The notes under the pieces were generated by a model, which did not search any database, had not been told where the DNA came from, and saw only the letters and a list, made by a program, of their open reading frames with translations. A stretch of DNA of 64,000 nt from NCBI GenBank assembly GCA_902464565.1, contig CABQJV010000001.1, positions 87,056 through 151,055 on the forward strand, given 5' to 3'. Position 1 is the stretch's first letter. Each line of letters begins with the position of its first letter. The DNA is from an uncultured Collinsella sp. (lineage in GTDB: Bacteria > Actinomycetota > Coriobacteriia > Coriobacteriales > Coriobacteriaceae). Both the position numbers and the translations under genes were made by a program. This document shows, piece after piece, positions 40,587 to 50,300 of this stretch.

Positions 40587-41107
40587 CAGTATCCGGTTCC
40601 TCTCTGTTGATAGAACTCGCCACCGGTGAGGGCGCGGGTGCGGCTGAGGTTTACGTGGCAGATGGCGCAGGCCAGGGCATCGGCGGCATGGTCGGGATGC
40701 GGGTCGTGGTCGAGCTGTGTGAGCGTGCGTACCATGTAGGCGACCTGCCGCTTGTCCGCGGCGCCGGTGCCCACCACAGCCTGCTTGATCTGCATGGGCG
40801 TGTACTCGCCAATCTCGAGCGCGCATTCCGAAAGCGCGACGAGTGCAGCACCGCGGGCATGCGCCGTGGGGATGGCCGAGCGAACGTTGGCGCCAAAGTA
40901 GATGCTCTCGACAGCAGCCGTGTCGGGTCGATAACGCTCGACGACATCCTTAAGGTCATGGGCGATATGCGACAGGCGCACCGCGAGCGGACTTCCGGCA
41001 CTGGTCTCGATGCAGCCATAGGCACGGCAGCGAACCTCGCCACGCCGCTCCTCGATAATCCCCCAACCCGTATGAGCCAAACCGGGGTCAATGCCCAAGA
41101 TAACCAA
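40586..41107 (-). CDS. ruvC: Holliday junction resolvase RuvC
   Basis: RuvC cuts Holliday junctions symmetrically. The protein has about 173 residues. LGIDPGLAHTGWG carries the first catalytic Asp, AAVESIYFGANVRSA the Glu, and a C-terminal DHAADALACAICH the Asp pair that completes the site. The start is taken as TTG at 41107, giving (M)VILGIDPGL as in other RuvC proteins, with AGGGGAGG 5 bases upstream; the longer frame to 41128 would add residues not seen in the family and has no site. It leads the ruvCAB operon. A LexA-type box lies about 56 bases upstream. Confidence 0.95.
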   Translation of the reverse strand: MVILGIDPGLAHTGWGIIEERRGEVRCRAYGCIETSAGSPLAVRLSHIAHDLKDVVERYRPDTAAVESIYFGANVRSAIPTAHARGAALVALSECALEIGEYTPMQIKQAVVGTGAADKRQVAYMVRTLTQLDHDPHPDHAADALACAICHVNLSRTRALTGGEFYQQRGTGY

Positions 41108-41162
41108 GCCAACCTCCCCTCGCCACAAGCACAGCGCAAGACAAGGCCCCGCGCATCATTCA

Positions 41163-41176
41163 CGAACGTTTGTTCT
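41163..41176 (-). promoter_or_regulatory. LexA (SOS) box upstream of ruvCAB
   Basis: The plus strand reads CGAACGTTTGTTCT, containing GAAC-N4-GTTC, the Gram-positive/actinobacterial SOS box core. It lies in the 137-base spacer before ruvC. ruvCAB is a known SOS target in many bacteria. Confidence 0.7.
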
Positions 41177-41244
41177 AGAATAACACAACGGGGTCAAGAT
41201 GCTTAGATGAAGTATCGGGGCTGGGAGCGAATCCTATCCCATAG

Positions 41245-43230
41245 TTAGTTCTGCGAGAAAAAGGGGAACTGCCTCGGGTCCACCGGCGGATGCGGCATCG
41301 GGCCACCCTGGGGACTACCTTGCGAGCCGCCCTGACCGCCCATCATCTTATCGATGGCGTCCTGAACTTCGCCCTCGAACTTTTTCATTCCCTCGTGCAA
41401 ACGACGCTGACCGTCCTCAGAGCGCAGCTCCTCCATTTGCTCGGGCGAAATACCCAGTAGCTCGCCCAGCACGCCCATCATCTCGTTTCGCACGCGCTCG
41501 CTCGTATCCTCGTCAGCAAAACGGCGCACCTCGGCGCGCGCCAGCGAATCGACCGTCATACGCTCCTTGCCGTTAAGCCCCAGGTCGGACCACGCGAGCA
41601 TATACGGCCAGGCACGCTCGGCAAACGAACGGGCCGAGACGATCGGCGCCATCGGCAACATGCGGCGGGCAGCCTCACCCTGTCGAACGAGCATCAGCAG
41701 CAGCGAGCAAGCCTCAGGCTTGCCAGCGGCCATCGGGATGTCGTCGAAAGATCGATTGCGGTCCACGTGCGCCTCGAGCGCGCCATCGACCTCACCCGGC
41801 TCAAGCCCGCCGAGCAGCTGTGCCGCGCGGTCGAGCATATCGACCGGACCGTCGAGCGTCGAGAGCGCTTGCGCCAGCACGCGCTCCATACAATCTTCCA
41901 CCGCGTTGAGCGTCACGAGCTCTTGGGGCACCACGGCAGACGTGCGGTTGCGCACACGCGCCACAAACTCAAGCGTCGACAGGTACACATCGCCAAAGGG
42001 CGCGTAATCGCCCTGGTAGCCGCCGCAAAGCGCCGGCGCCGCCAGCGCGTACTCGGTTTTGGACAGCGGGCTCAGCGCCATCGCACCCAGCTCGAGCGCC
42101 GTGTCCTCCAGCATGAGGCCCAACGTGCGCGAGCGCAGACGCTCGGCATCGCCCGCCGACACGTCGCGATCGAGCACACGCGCCGCATCCGGTGCATCGC
42201 GCTCGACGGTGCGAATGTGCAAACGCTCGGCAATGGCGCGGACGGCGGCACAGCGGGCAGCCTCGGCCTCTTCCTGCGCTGGCGTAAAGATACGGTTGCG
42301 CCCCAGCACCAGGCCAATCACATTGCGCGGGCCCAGAGCGTCGACGGCCAGCGCCGCCAGCAAAGACGACGGCAAGTCACCCTCGAGTGCCACAACAGCA
42401 CGCGACGCACCGCGGGCGCGGGCGTTGTCGCGCACGGCGAGCACCAGCGCCCGCCACAGCCACTCCTCGGAACGAAACTCGGGCAGCTCGTGGTCTTCCA
42501 AGGCATCGAGCATCACGCCGCGTTGAATCTCCTGAACCAGCAGGCTCTCCTCAAAACACGGCGCTTGGGCCACCACGCGGCCGCAGTCGTCGAGTACAAA
42601 CGACCCACCGGTATACACCGACTCGTCATAGGCACCGACCGGCGCCATGCAGGCAAACCATACGCTGCGCTTGGAGGCGATCTTGCGGTAGGCTCCGCTG
42701 CGCACGGCGGCGATCGCGGCGGTCTCGCGGTCGGTCATATCGAATGCGTTGAACTGGAAATAGGCAATGAGGTCGACGCCGGTCGGCAGCATCTCGAGTT
42801 CGCGGTCCAAGTCAAAAATCACGGCGATGCGCACGCCGTCCACGTCGAACACCGGCGGCGCCCAACGGGTGTCGTTGCTCTCGCCACGCTGCAGGGCAAT
42901 GCTCGAACGCGCCGGCACCACATGACCGTCCTTGAGCATCATGTAGTCGAGCAGCGGCTGGCCCTCAAACGAAACCGCCGCGGGCACGATGCAGATCATG
43001 TCAAGCTCCTGGATACGCTCGGCGACACCAGTCAAACCGGCAAGCACGTCGTGCTCAAAGTCGGCAGCGCCCACCAGGCCACCGGGCATGGCGCCCATAA
43101 AGAGCGGAGCCGGAACGCACAGCACGCGCGCCCCGCGCTCGTGGGCCAGACGAGCCTGGTCCTCGATGCGGCCGCAAATGCCCTCAATATCACCCAGGCG
43201 CATATCGATCTGTGCAAGCGCGAGCTTCAT
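41245..43230 (-). CDS. NadE-like two-domain protein, probable pseudoenzyme
   Basis: The 661-residue protein has the domain order of glutamine-dependent NAD synthetase, nitrilase-like amidase then ATP-pyrophosphatase synthetase, but active-site motifs are replaced. In the amidase part (MKLALAQIDMRLGDIEGI...), the Glu position reads CVPAPLFMG, the Lys region VPARSSIAL has none, and the nucleophile Cys position reads IAVIFDLDRE. In the synthetase part, the SGGxDS loop reads ALEGDLPSSLLAALAVDALG. The fold is still recognisable from AVDALGPRNVIGLVLG, SKTEYALAAPALCGG and GDYAPFGDVY. A C-terminal extension (about residues 500-661), helical then Gly/Gln/Pro-rich, is not part of NadE. GGAAAGGG precedes the ATG at 43230. 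The long open frame shows selection, so a binding or regulatory role is likely. Confidence 0.8.
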   Translation of the reverse strand: MKLALAQIDMRLGDIEGICGRIEDQARLAHERGARVLCVPAPLFMGAMPGGLVGAADFEHDVLAGLTGVAERIQELDMICIVPAAVSFEGQPLLDYMMLKDGHVVPARSSIALQRGESNDTRWAPPVFDVDGVRIAVIFDLDRELEMLPTGVDLIAYFQFNAFDMTDRETAAIAAVRSGAYRKIASKRSVWFACMAPVGAYDESVYTGGSFVLDDCGRVVAQAPCFEESLLVQEIQRGVMLDALEDHELPEFRSEEWLWRALVLAVRDNARARGASRAVVALEGDLPSSLLAALAVDALGPRNVIGLVLGRNRIFTPAQEEAEAARCAAVRAIAERLHIRTVERDAPDAARVLDRDVSAGDAERLRSRTLGLMLEDTALELGAMALSPLSKTEYALAAPALCGGYQGDYAPFGDVYLSTLEFVARVRNRTSAVVPQELVTLNAVEDCMERVLAQALSTLDGPVDMLDRAAQLLGGLEPGEVDGALEAHVDRNRSFDDIPMAAGKPEACSLLLMLVRQGEAARRMLPMAPIVSARSFAERAWPYMLAWSDLGLNGKERMTVDSLARAEVRRFADEDTSERVRNEMMGVLGELLGISPEQMEELRSEDGQRRLHEGMKKFEGEVQDAIDKMMGGQGGSQGSPQGGPMPHPPVDPRQFPFFSQN

Positions 43231-43269
43231 GGCCCAGCCCTTTCCGTCGTAAACCATCGAAATCGTAGT

Positions 43270-43302
43270 AAAAGCGCCGGCCGCATAATGCAGCCGGCGC
43301 TT
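43270..43302 (-). terminator. Rho-independent terminator after the superoxide reductase gene
   Basis: AAGCGCCGGC and GCCGGCGCTT form a 10-bp stem; on the minus strand it is followed by TTTT. Confidence 0.8.
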
Positions 43303-43347
43303 GCATGTGCATATGCTAGCTATGATACCCCGAGCGGGGGCGCGCTC

Positions 43348-43710
43348 CTAGAATGTCGCGGACCACAGCCCGTGCAGGTTGCAGTAGGCATAGACGGTAC
43401 CGGTCTTGGAGCCGCCCGCAAAAAACGTCGCGGGTTTCATGCCGGGTTCAAGGTAATGGACCTCTAAGCGGCCCTCGGCCTCAAGGGCGATCCACTCAAT
43501 GTAGTGCTCGGGCAGGCTGGGGTGCTCGACCGAGCCAACGCGTGCGCGAATCACGTGACCGTCACGCTCGGTCTCGACAACAGGCACGTGCTTCTCGTGC
43601 GCCGCGTCCTCAGTGTTTGCAGTCAGTTCCGTGCAACCGGCAGGGGTCGCAACGTCGTCGCCAAGGGCGGCGATGAGCTTGCCGTCGGGGTCCTTAAAGA
43701 ATTTCGCCAT
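43348..43710 (-). CDS. Superoxide reductase (neelaredoxin/desulfoferrodoxin SOR domain)
   Basis: The enzyme reduces superoxide to hydrogen peroxide at a mononuclear Fe(His)4(Cys) centre, a defence typical of anaerobes. The 120-residue protein has the expected ligands: His in HEKHVPVV near residue 40, two His in EHPSLPEHYIEWI near 66-72, and Cys and His in YCNLHGLWS at the C-terminus. The N-terminus (MAKFFKDPDGKLI) lacks the CxxC..CC desulforedoxin iron site, so it is a one-iron form. AAAGGAG lies 7 bases before the ATG at 43710. A terminator follows at 43270-43302; it appears monocistronic. No rubredoxin gene is nearby, so the electron donor is unknown. Confidence 0.93.
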   Translation of the reverse strand: MAKFFKDPDGKLIAALGDDVATPAGCTELTANTEDAAHEKHVPVVETERDGHVIRARVGSVEHPSLPEHYIEWIALEAEGRLEVHYLEPGMKPATFFAGGSKTGTVYAYCNLHGLWSATF

Positions 43711-43875
43711 GATGTTCTCCTTTGCTGATGTGCCAATGTTCTTGATGGTTCTTATGCCCAAAGGCAGACAAACCATCCACGGCATTGCAAATGAACACAT
43801 AACGGATCAGGCAAGCGGTCGGGCCAAAATGCGTCGGCCGTCCTGCCCACTCCAGCAGTCCCACCCCGCGCGCGG

Positions 43876-46800
43876 CTAGCGCCCGTCGCCGCCGAGCAGC
43901 GCCAGAACATCCTCGCGCGTGAACAGTGCCGACGAGATGCCGTCGACGCCGAGCACGCTGTTGACCAGGTCGCGTTTGGACTCCTGCATCTGCATAATGC
44001 GTTCCTCGATCGTGTCCTTGGCGATGAGCTTGTACACGGTCACGGTATGTTGCTGACCAATACGGTGTGCACGATCAGTTGCTTGGTCCTGCGCCGCCAC
44101 GTTCCACCACGGGTCGTAGTGGATGACCACGTCGGCAGCCGTCAGGTTAAGGCCCACGCCGCCCGCCTTGAGCGAAATCAAAAAGACCGGAACCTCGCCC
44201 GCTTGGAACTGCGCGACCATCTTGGCGCGGCTCTCCTTAGACGAAGCGCCCGTGAGCTTAAGGAAGGCGATGTCCTCCTTGGCCAGGCGCTTACCGATAA
44301 TATCGAGCATACCCGTAAACTGGCTGAACAACAGGATGCGATGTCCGCCGTCGAGTGCGCCGTGCACGAGCTCCATGCACGTATCGAGTTTGGCGCTCCC
44401 CGCCTTGTAATCCTCGTAGTGTAGACGCGGGTCGCAGCAGATCTGGCGCAGCTTGGTGAGCTCGGCGAGCACCTTGAGCTTGTCTTTCTTAAACTCGGAT
44501 GACTCGCGGTGCTGCACCTGTTGGGCGATGCGGTCCTGGTTGGCCAGGTAGAGCTTGCGCTGCTCGCCGGTGAGCTGCGCCATGACCGTATCCTCAATCT
44601 TCTCGGGCAGGTCGGCCACCACGTCTTCCTTGACACGGCGCAGCACAAACGGCGACACGAGCGCTTGTAGGCGAGCGGCACTGTCGCCCTTGGCGTGCTC
44701 GACCGGACTTTCGAAGCGCTTGACAAACGACTCGCGCGTGCCAAGCAGGCCCGGCATCAAAAAGTCGAAGATGCTCCAGAGCTCGGATAGGCGGTTTTCG
44801 ATGGGCGTGCCCGTCAGGGCAAAGCGCACGCCGGCCGGCAGGCGCTTGGCAGCGCGCGCCACCTGCGTGAGCGGGTTTTTAATGTACTGGGCCTCGTCGA
44901 GCACAACGCGGGCAAAGTCCCGCTCGGCATACTCGTCGATATCGCGGCGCATGAGGTCATACGACGTCACGACCACGTTATGCTCGTCGGCGCCGGCTAT
45001 CTGCACGCGGCGTTGAGCCTTGGCGCCCACGATGGCGCACACATCCAGCGAGGGCGCAAAGCGCTCCAGCTCGGCAGTCCAGTTGTACACGAGTGAGGCC
45101 GGGCATACCACAAGCGTGGGCTTAGTGTCCCCCGCTTCCACGCGCGCCAGAATGTGCGCGATCATCTGGAGCGTTTTGCCCAGGCCCATGTCGTCGGCCA
45201 GGATGCCGCCAAGGCCCAGGTGTTCGAGCGAGCCGAGCCACTGGTATCCGTCGACCTGATAGCCGCGCAGTGTGGCCTTGAGCGAGACCGGCACCGTAAA
45301 GTCCATCTTGCCGAGCGCATCCAAGCGCTCGACGGTGCGGCGGAACGCGGCGTCACGATCGGCCTCGAGCGCGGGCGTGCGCGCGAGCATGCTATCGACG
45401 AATAGGGTACTCGACGCGGGAAGCGACACGCCGTCGAGCAGGTCAACGGCATCGACACCCAGGTCCTCGGCGAGGCCAAACGCGGCTCGGGCACCCTCGT
45501 CCAAACGAATGATGTCGCCGGACGTAAGGCGCGCAAACGTCTGGTGACGCTTGTAGGAGTCGAGGTAGATGGCAAGGTCTGACGCCGAAAGGCCGCTCGC
45601 GCCCAGTTCGACGTCGAGCAGATTGCTCTTGACGGTCGCACGAACCGAGAGCTTGGGCGCGGGTCGCACCGAAATCTGGCGCAGACGGTCGCTGAGCATG
45701 ACCTCACCCAGCTCGGACAGGGCGGACAGGCCCTCGGTCAGCAGGCAGAACAGGCGGGCGTCATCGCGCTCCTCAAACGCCAGACCGCCCTTGTAGAAAT
45801 CGAAGTACAGGGCCGCCGTGTCCATAACGCGAAACTCTGCTATCTCGTCGCGCGGCGGCACGCCCGGGCGCTGTTCTTCGAAGGGGCTTCCCGGAGCACC
45901 CAGGCTAAAGAGATCTGCCGACCAGTCGCCGTAGGAAACCGTAATCTTGCAGGTCACGAGCCCGTCGTCGACACCGATTGCCATGGCAAAGCTCGGCTCG
46001 GGCGCCACGGTGTCGAGCACGGCGGGCGCGGTAAGGTCGGTGTAGTCGCGCAAAATGGGCAGCGCCATACGACAGAACTCCCCCACCTGGTCGACAGCGA
46101 TATGGATCGGCGTGCGACAGGGCAGTAAGCGCGATAGGAACGGCGCCGCATGCTGGGCAAACGCTACATCGGCGCGGCGCGCACGGCGGGTGTCGACCAG
46201 ATAGGCAACGTCGCCCGAAGCAAAGCAGTATGCATCGGCCGGCAGGCGTAGATCGTAGCTGCCACCAGCCGCCGGCGCGATTTTGGCGGCAAGGAGCGGT
46301 GGGCGCTCAGACAGCGCCTCGTCCTCCCCTTCCGGAGGCATCTCAACCGCCACGTCATAGGTGCGATGCGTCGTCGTCCCCCGCGACCAGGCGGGCTCAA
46401 AAGAGATGGTCTGGCCGCGCAACAGGTCCAGCACATATACGATGCTATGCTCGGACAGCGGCAACTGACGCTCGGCGACAAAACCACTGCGGGCAAAGTC
46501 GTACGACGCCGAACGCGAGCTTGTGATGTCATCGAGATAGGCAACTGTCGTCACGACAAGGTTGAGCAGCTTTGTCGACACGTCTTCGAAGGCTTCGGGC
46601 GTATGGACAAACGTGAGCTTCTTGCCGTACGAGAAGGTGCCGCCGCGCACGTAGGCGTCGGCCATGCCGTCGATGTCCTTGACCACGTAGGAGACCGATC
46701 CACAGCGAATGCGAAGCTCGAGCGCCCAGCTAAAGCGGTCGGCGAACAGCGGATTGTAGTACGGCACCAACGAGGGCTCCAACGCCGCTTTGGGGGCGTC

Positions 46801-47340
46801 GGGATCAACGGCACCGGCAAGCTTGCGGCGCATGCTCGCCAACTCATCCATGCGCGCGTCCGAAAGATCGGAGAGCGCCGCCATGAGGCTGGGACTCGTG
46901 GGGACGGGCGCCGGAAAGGGAAAGTTTGGATTGACGGCCGGCGCTTTGAGCGCGGTGCGCGCAGGCTGTTTCGGCTGCGCCGTAAACGTGCGGACCGGCG
47001 TGCGCAAACCTTCGACGGGCTCGGCGCCGCTGGCATCCAAATACGCCAGAGCCGTGGCAATAGCGTGCTTGCACATACCGGGGTAACGATAGGCGGCGGG
47101 GCAATCGCAGTCGTAGTCGATCACCTCGTGCTCGTCCATGTCGAGCGCCACGTGCGTCTTGTACAGGTCGCCGCGCGAACCGCGCACCGAGCCCTCAACC
47201 GTCACGTTTTTGGAGAAGCGCGAGCCGCTGTCCTCGATCGACAGCACGGCGCCGTTGAGCATGAGCGAACGCCCCTTCATAAAGGTGCCGCTCAACGCCG
47301 CCTCTTTGCGAAGCGCCTGCACAAACGTCCCCTGCGCCAT
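43876..47340 (-). CDS. SWIM zinc-finger SNF2-family helicase
   Basis: The 1,154-residue ATPase has an N-terminal SWIM zinc finger (CDCPAAYRYPGMCKH, CxC...CxH, near residue 75) and a long middle region of the bacterial SNF2-associated type. The C-terminal SNF2 ATPase contains DDMGLGKTLQM (Walker A), VVLDEAQYIKN (DEAQ box), LTGTPIENRLSELWSIFDFL and SLKAGGVGLNLTAADVVIHYDPWWN followed by QATDRAHRIGQ. Such proteins translocate on double-stranded DNA and are linked to transcription recycling or repair. GGAGG lies 5 bases before the ATG at 47340. The gene starts 28 bases after the dnaE stop on the same strand, so dnaE and this gene may be cotranscribed. Confidence 0.94.
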   Translation of the reverse strand: MAQGTFVQALRKEAALSGTFMKGRSLMLNGAVLSIEDSGSRFSKNVTVEGSVRGSRGDLYKTHVALDMDEHEVIDYDCDCPAAYRYPGMCKHAIATALAYLDASGAEPVEGLRTPVRTFTAQPKQPARTALKAPAVNPNFPFPAPVPTSPSLMAALSDLSDARMDELASMRRKLAGAVDPDAPKAALEPSLVPYYNPLFADRFSWALELRIRCGSVSYVVKDIDGMADAYVRGGTFSYGKKLTFVHTPEAFEDVSTKLLNLVVTTVAYLDDITSSRSASYDFARSGFVAERQLPLSEHSIVYVLDLLRGQTISFEPAWSRGTTTHRTYDVAVEMPPEGEDEALSERPPLLAAKIAPAAGGSYDLRLPADAYCFASGDVAYLVDTRRARRADVAFAQHAAPFLSRLLPCRTPIHIAVDQVGEFCRMALPILRDYTDLTAPAVLDTVAPEPSFAMAIGVDDGLVTCKITVSYGDWSADLFSLGAPGSPFEEQRPGVPPRDEIAEFRVMDTAALYFDFYKGGLAFEERDDARLFCLLTEGLSALSELGEVMLSDRLRQISVRPAPKLSVRATVKSNLLDVELGASGLSASDLAIYLDSYKRHQTFARLTSGDIIRLDEGARAAFGLAEDLGVDAVDLLDGVSLPASSTLFVDSMLARTPALEADRDAAFRRTVERLDALGKMDFTVPVSLKATLRGYQVDGYQWLGSLEHLGLGGILADDMGLGKTLQMIAHILARVEAGDTKPTLVVCPASLVYNWTAELERFAPSLDVCAIVGAKAQRRVQIAGADEHNVVVTSYDLMRRDIDEYAERDFARVVLDEAQYIKNPLTQVARAAKRLPAGVRFALTGTPIENRLSELWSIFDFLMPGLLGTRESFVKRFESPVEHAKGDSAARLQALVSPFVLRRVKEDVVADLPEKIEDTVMAQLTGEQRKLYLANQDRIAQQVQHRESSEFKKDKLKVLAELTKLRQICCDPRLHYEDYKAGSAKLDTCMELVHGALDGGHRILLFSQFTGMLDIIGKRLAKEDIAFLKLTGASSKESRAKMVAQFQAGEVPVFLISLKAGGVGLNLTAADVVIHYDPWWNVAAQDQATDRAHRIGQQHTVTVYKLIAKDTIEERIMQMQESKRDLVNSVLGVDGISSALFTREDVLALLGGDGR

Positions 47341-47368
47341 CACTTCCTCCAATCTCACCCGGGGTAGC

Positions 47369-50300
47369 TTAGATAACCGTCACGCGGCCTTGGTTACCCA
47401 CAATGGCCTTGGCCTCTGCCAACAGCGGAATCGAGCGTGCGTTGACCTTGGCCGGCACCTCGGCACGCAGCACGCGCCCGTCCACCTGCTCGATAAAGAT
47501 CTCCACGCGGTCGCCGCCCGGGTTGGCGGTAAGCACCGTGGCAAGGCGCGCCATATTGCCCTGACTAAAGCGGCTGTTGGGCACCATGACCTCAAACACC
47601 TTGGGCTTGTTGTTCTCCTCGTTGAGCTCCAGCGGCACGATCTCCTGCGCGATGATCTGGTCGCCGCGGTCCGAGCGCTCGAGCTTGCCCTTAATGCGCA
47701 CAAACGCATCGGACAGCTGCGCGCCGGTCTCGGGATCGACCTCGCCGTACAGGTACCCCTCGGCCTCCTTGTAGGTCTTGGGGAACACCACGACCGTGGC
47801 CTCGCCTTCCATGTCCTCGAGCTGCACAATGCCCATGGGGTCGCCGTTTTTGGTCACGCGCTTGGACACGCTCGAAACCATGCCGGCCCACCACAGTGCC
47901 TTGCCCTCGGGAATCTCCTGGTTGATGGTACCGCCCGTGGGGTTTTGCACCTCGTAGCCGGTGTCGATCTGCGAGAACGAGAAGTCGCGCGCCTTGGCTA
48001 GCGCATACTCAAACGGGCGCAGCGGGTGGTCCGAGACATAGATGCCCAGAACCTCCTTCTCCTGGCTCAGCTTAAGGTGGCGGTCCCACTCCTGGCCGTC
48101 CGGATCGGGCACGCTGACCTCGAAGCCCGAGCCCTCAACGTCGCCAAACATATCGAAGAACGAGGTCTGGCCGCTCGCGCGGTCCTTCTGGCGCTTTATC
48201 GCGGCGTCGATGATGTTCTCGGGGTTGTTCTTGTCCACAAAGTGCATCATCTGGCGGCGCGGATACCCCGTGGAGTCAAAGGCGCCTGCCTTGATGAGCG
48301 ATTCGATCACGCGGCGGTTAGCCTGGCTCGAGTCCACACGCTCGACAAAGTCGTGCAGTGTCTTAAACGGACCGCCCGCCTCGCGCTCGGCGATAATCGC
48401 CTGCGCCACGCCGGTGCCCACGCCGCGGATGCCGGCCAAACCAAAGCGCACGCCCTCCTTGGTGGCCGTGAACTCGGTACCGGACTCGTTGACATCTGGC
48501 GACAGCACGGGGATGCCGTCGTGACGGCATGCCGAGACGTAGTGAACGATCTTGTCGGTCTTGCCCGTATAGGACGTCAGAACGGCCGCCATGTACTCGT
48601 GCGGATAATGCGCCTTGAGCCACGCCGTCTGCATAACCAGGATGGCGTAGCCGGCGGAGTGCGACTTGTTAAAGGCGTAGGACGCGAACTCGAGAACATC
48701 GTCCCAAATCTTCTGGGCGACCTCGCGCGTGTAGTTGTTCTTGATGGCGCCGTTCATCCAGTGGTCGTAGGTGGTCTCGTCCGAGCCATCCTCCCAGTGG
48801 AGCACCGTCGACGTGAGCAGCTTGATCTTCTTCTTAGCCACGGGCTTACGGATACGCGAGTCCGATTCGCCCTTGGAGAAGCCGCACATCTCGACGGAGA
48901 TGAGCATAACCTGCTCCTGGTAGACCATGGTGCCGTAGGTTTCGCCCAGGATGTCGTCCAGACGGTCATCGTAGGAGACGGCCGGCTCCTTGCCGTTCAT
49001 ACGGTTGATGTAGGACGAGACCATGCCGGCGCCCAGCGGGCCCGGGCGGTACAGAGCGATCAATGCCACGACGTGTTTGTACTCAGTGGGCTTCATGTTC
49101 TTGATCGTGGCCGTCATGCCGGCGGACTCGACCTGGAAGACGCCGGCGGTGTGGCCGGAGCCCATGAGCTTAAAGATCTCGGGGTCGTCAAAGGGAATCT
49201 CTTCCTCTTTGATGTCGATGCCGAAGTTCTTTTTGATGTTTGCCTTGGCCTTGGAGATAACCGTCAGCGTGCGCAGGCCCAAGAAGTCCATCTTGAGCAG
49301 GCCCATGTCGGCAACGGTATGGCCCTCGTACTGGGTAATCTCGACGCCGCCCTTGGTGTCGAGCTTGGTGGGCACGTGCTCGTTGACGGGGTCGCGGCAG
49401 ATCAGAACGGCGCACGCGTGCACGCCCTCGCCACGGGTGAGGCCCTCGATCGAGAGCGCCGTGTCGATGATGCGGCGGGCGTCGTCGTCCTTTTTATAGG
49501 CCTCGGCAAAGTCGGGGTTAAACAGATCCTCTTTGCCGGGTTGCTTTTCGAGCACCTGCTTGAGCTTGACTTTGGGGTCGCCCGAGACCATCTTGGACAG
49601 GCGCTGGCCCATGTAGACCGGATAGTCCAGCACGCGCGCGGCGTCGTTGATGGCCTGCTTGGCCTTGATGGTCGAGTAGGTGATGACGTGGGTGACCTTC
49701 TCGGGGCCGTAGAGCTGGCGAACGTGCTCCACGACCTCGAGGCGCCGCTCATCGTCGAAGTCCATATCGATATCGGGCATCTCGGTACGCTGCGGGGACA
49801 GGAACCTCTCGAACATCAGGCCGTTCTCGAGCGGGTCGAACGCGGTGATGTTCATGGCGTAGGCGACGATAGCGCCGGCGGCCGAGCCACGGCCGGGGCC
49901 GACGCCGATGCCATTGTCCTTGGCCCATTGCACGTACTCGGCAACGATCAAGAAGTAGGCGGCAAAGCCCTTGTCGCAGATGACCTTGTATTCGTACTCA
50001 AAGCGCTCTTTGATGTTGACGCCGCCGATCTCGCGCGTGGCCCAGTCGTCGCCGTAGTGCTGGCGCAGGCCCTTCTCGCACTCGCGGCGGAACTGGCTCT
50101 CGTGCGTCTCGCCGGGATCGAGCAACGGGAAGCGCGGCAGGATGATGGAGTCCCAGTCCAGCTCCACGTAGCACTTGTCGGCGATCTCGAGCGTATTGTC
50201 GCAGGCCTCGGGGCAATACGGGAACATCGCCCGCATCTCCTCCTCGGTCTTCATGTAAAACTCCGAGCCGGTCATGCGCATGCGGTTGGGGTCGTCGACC

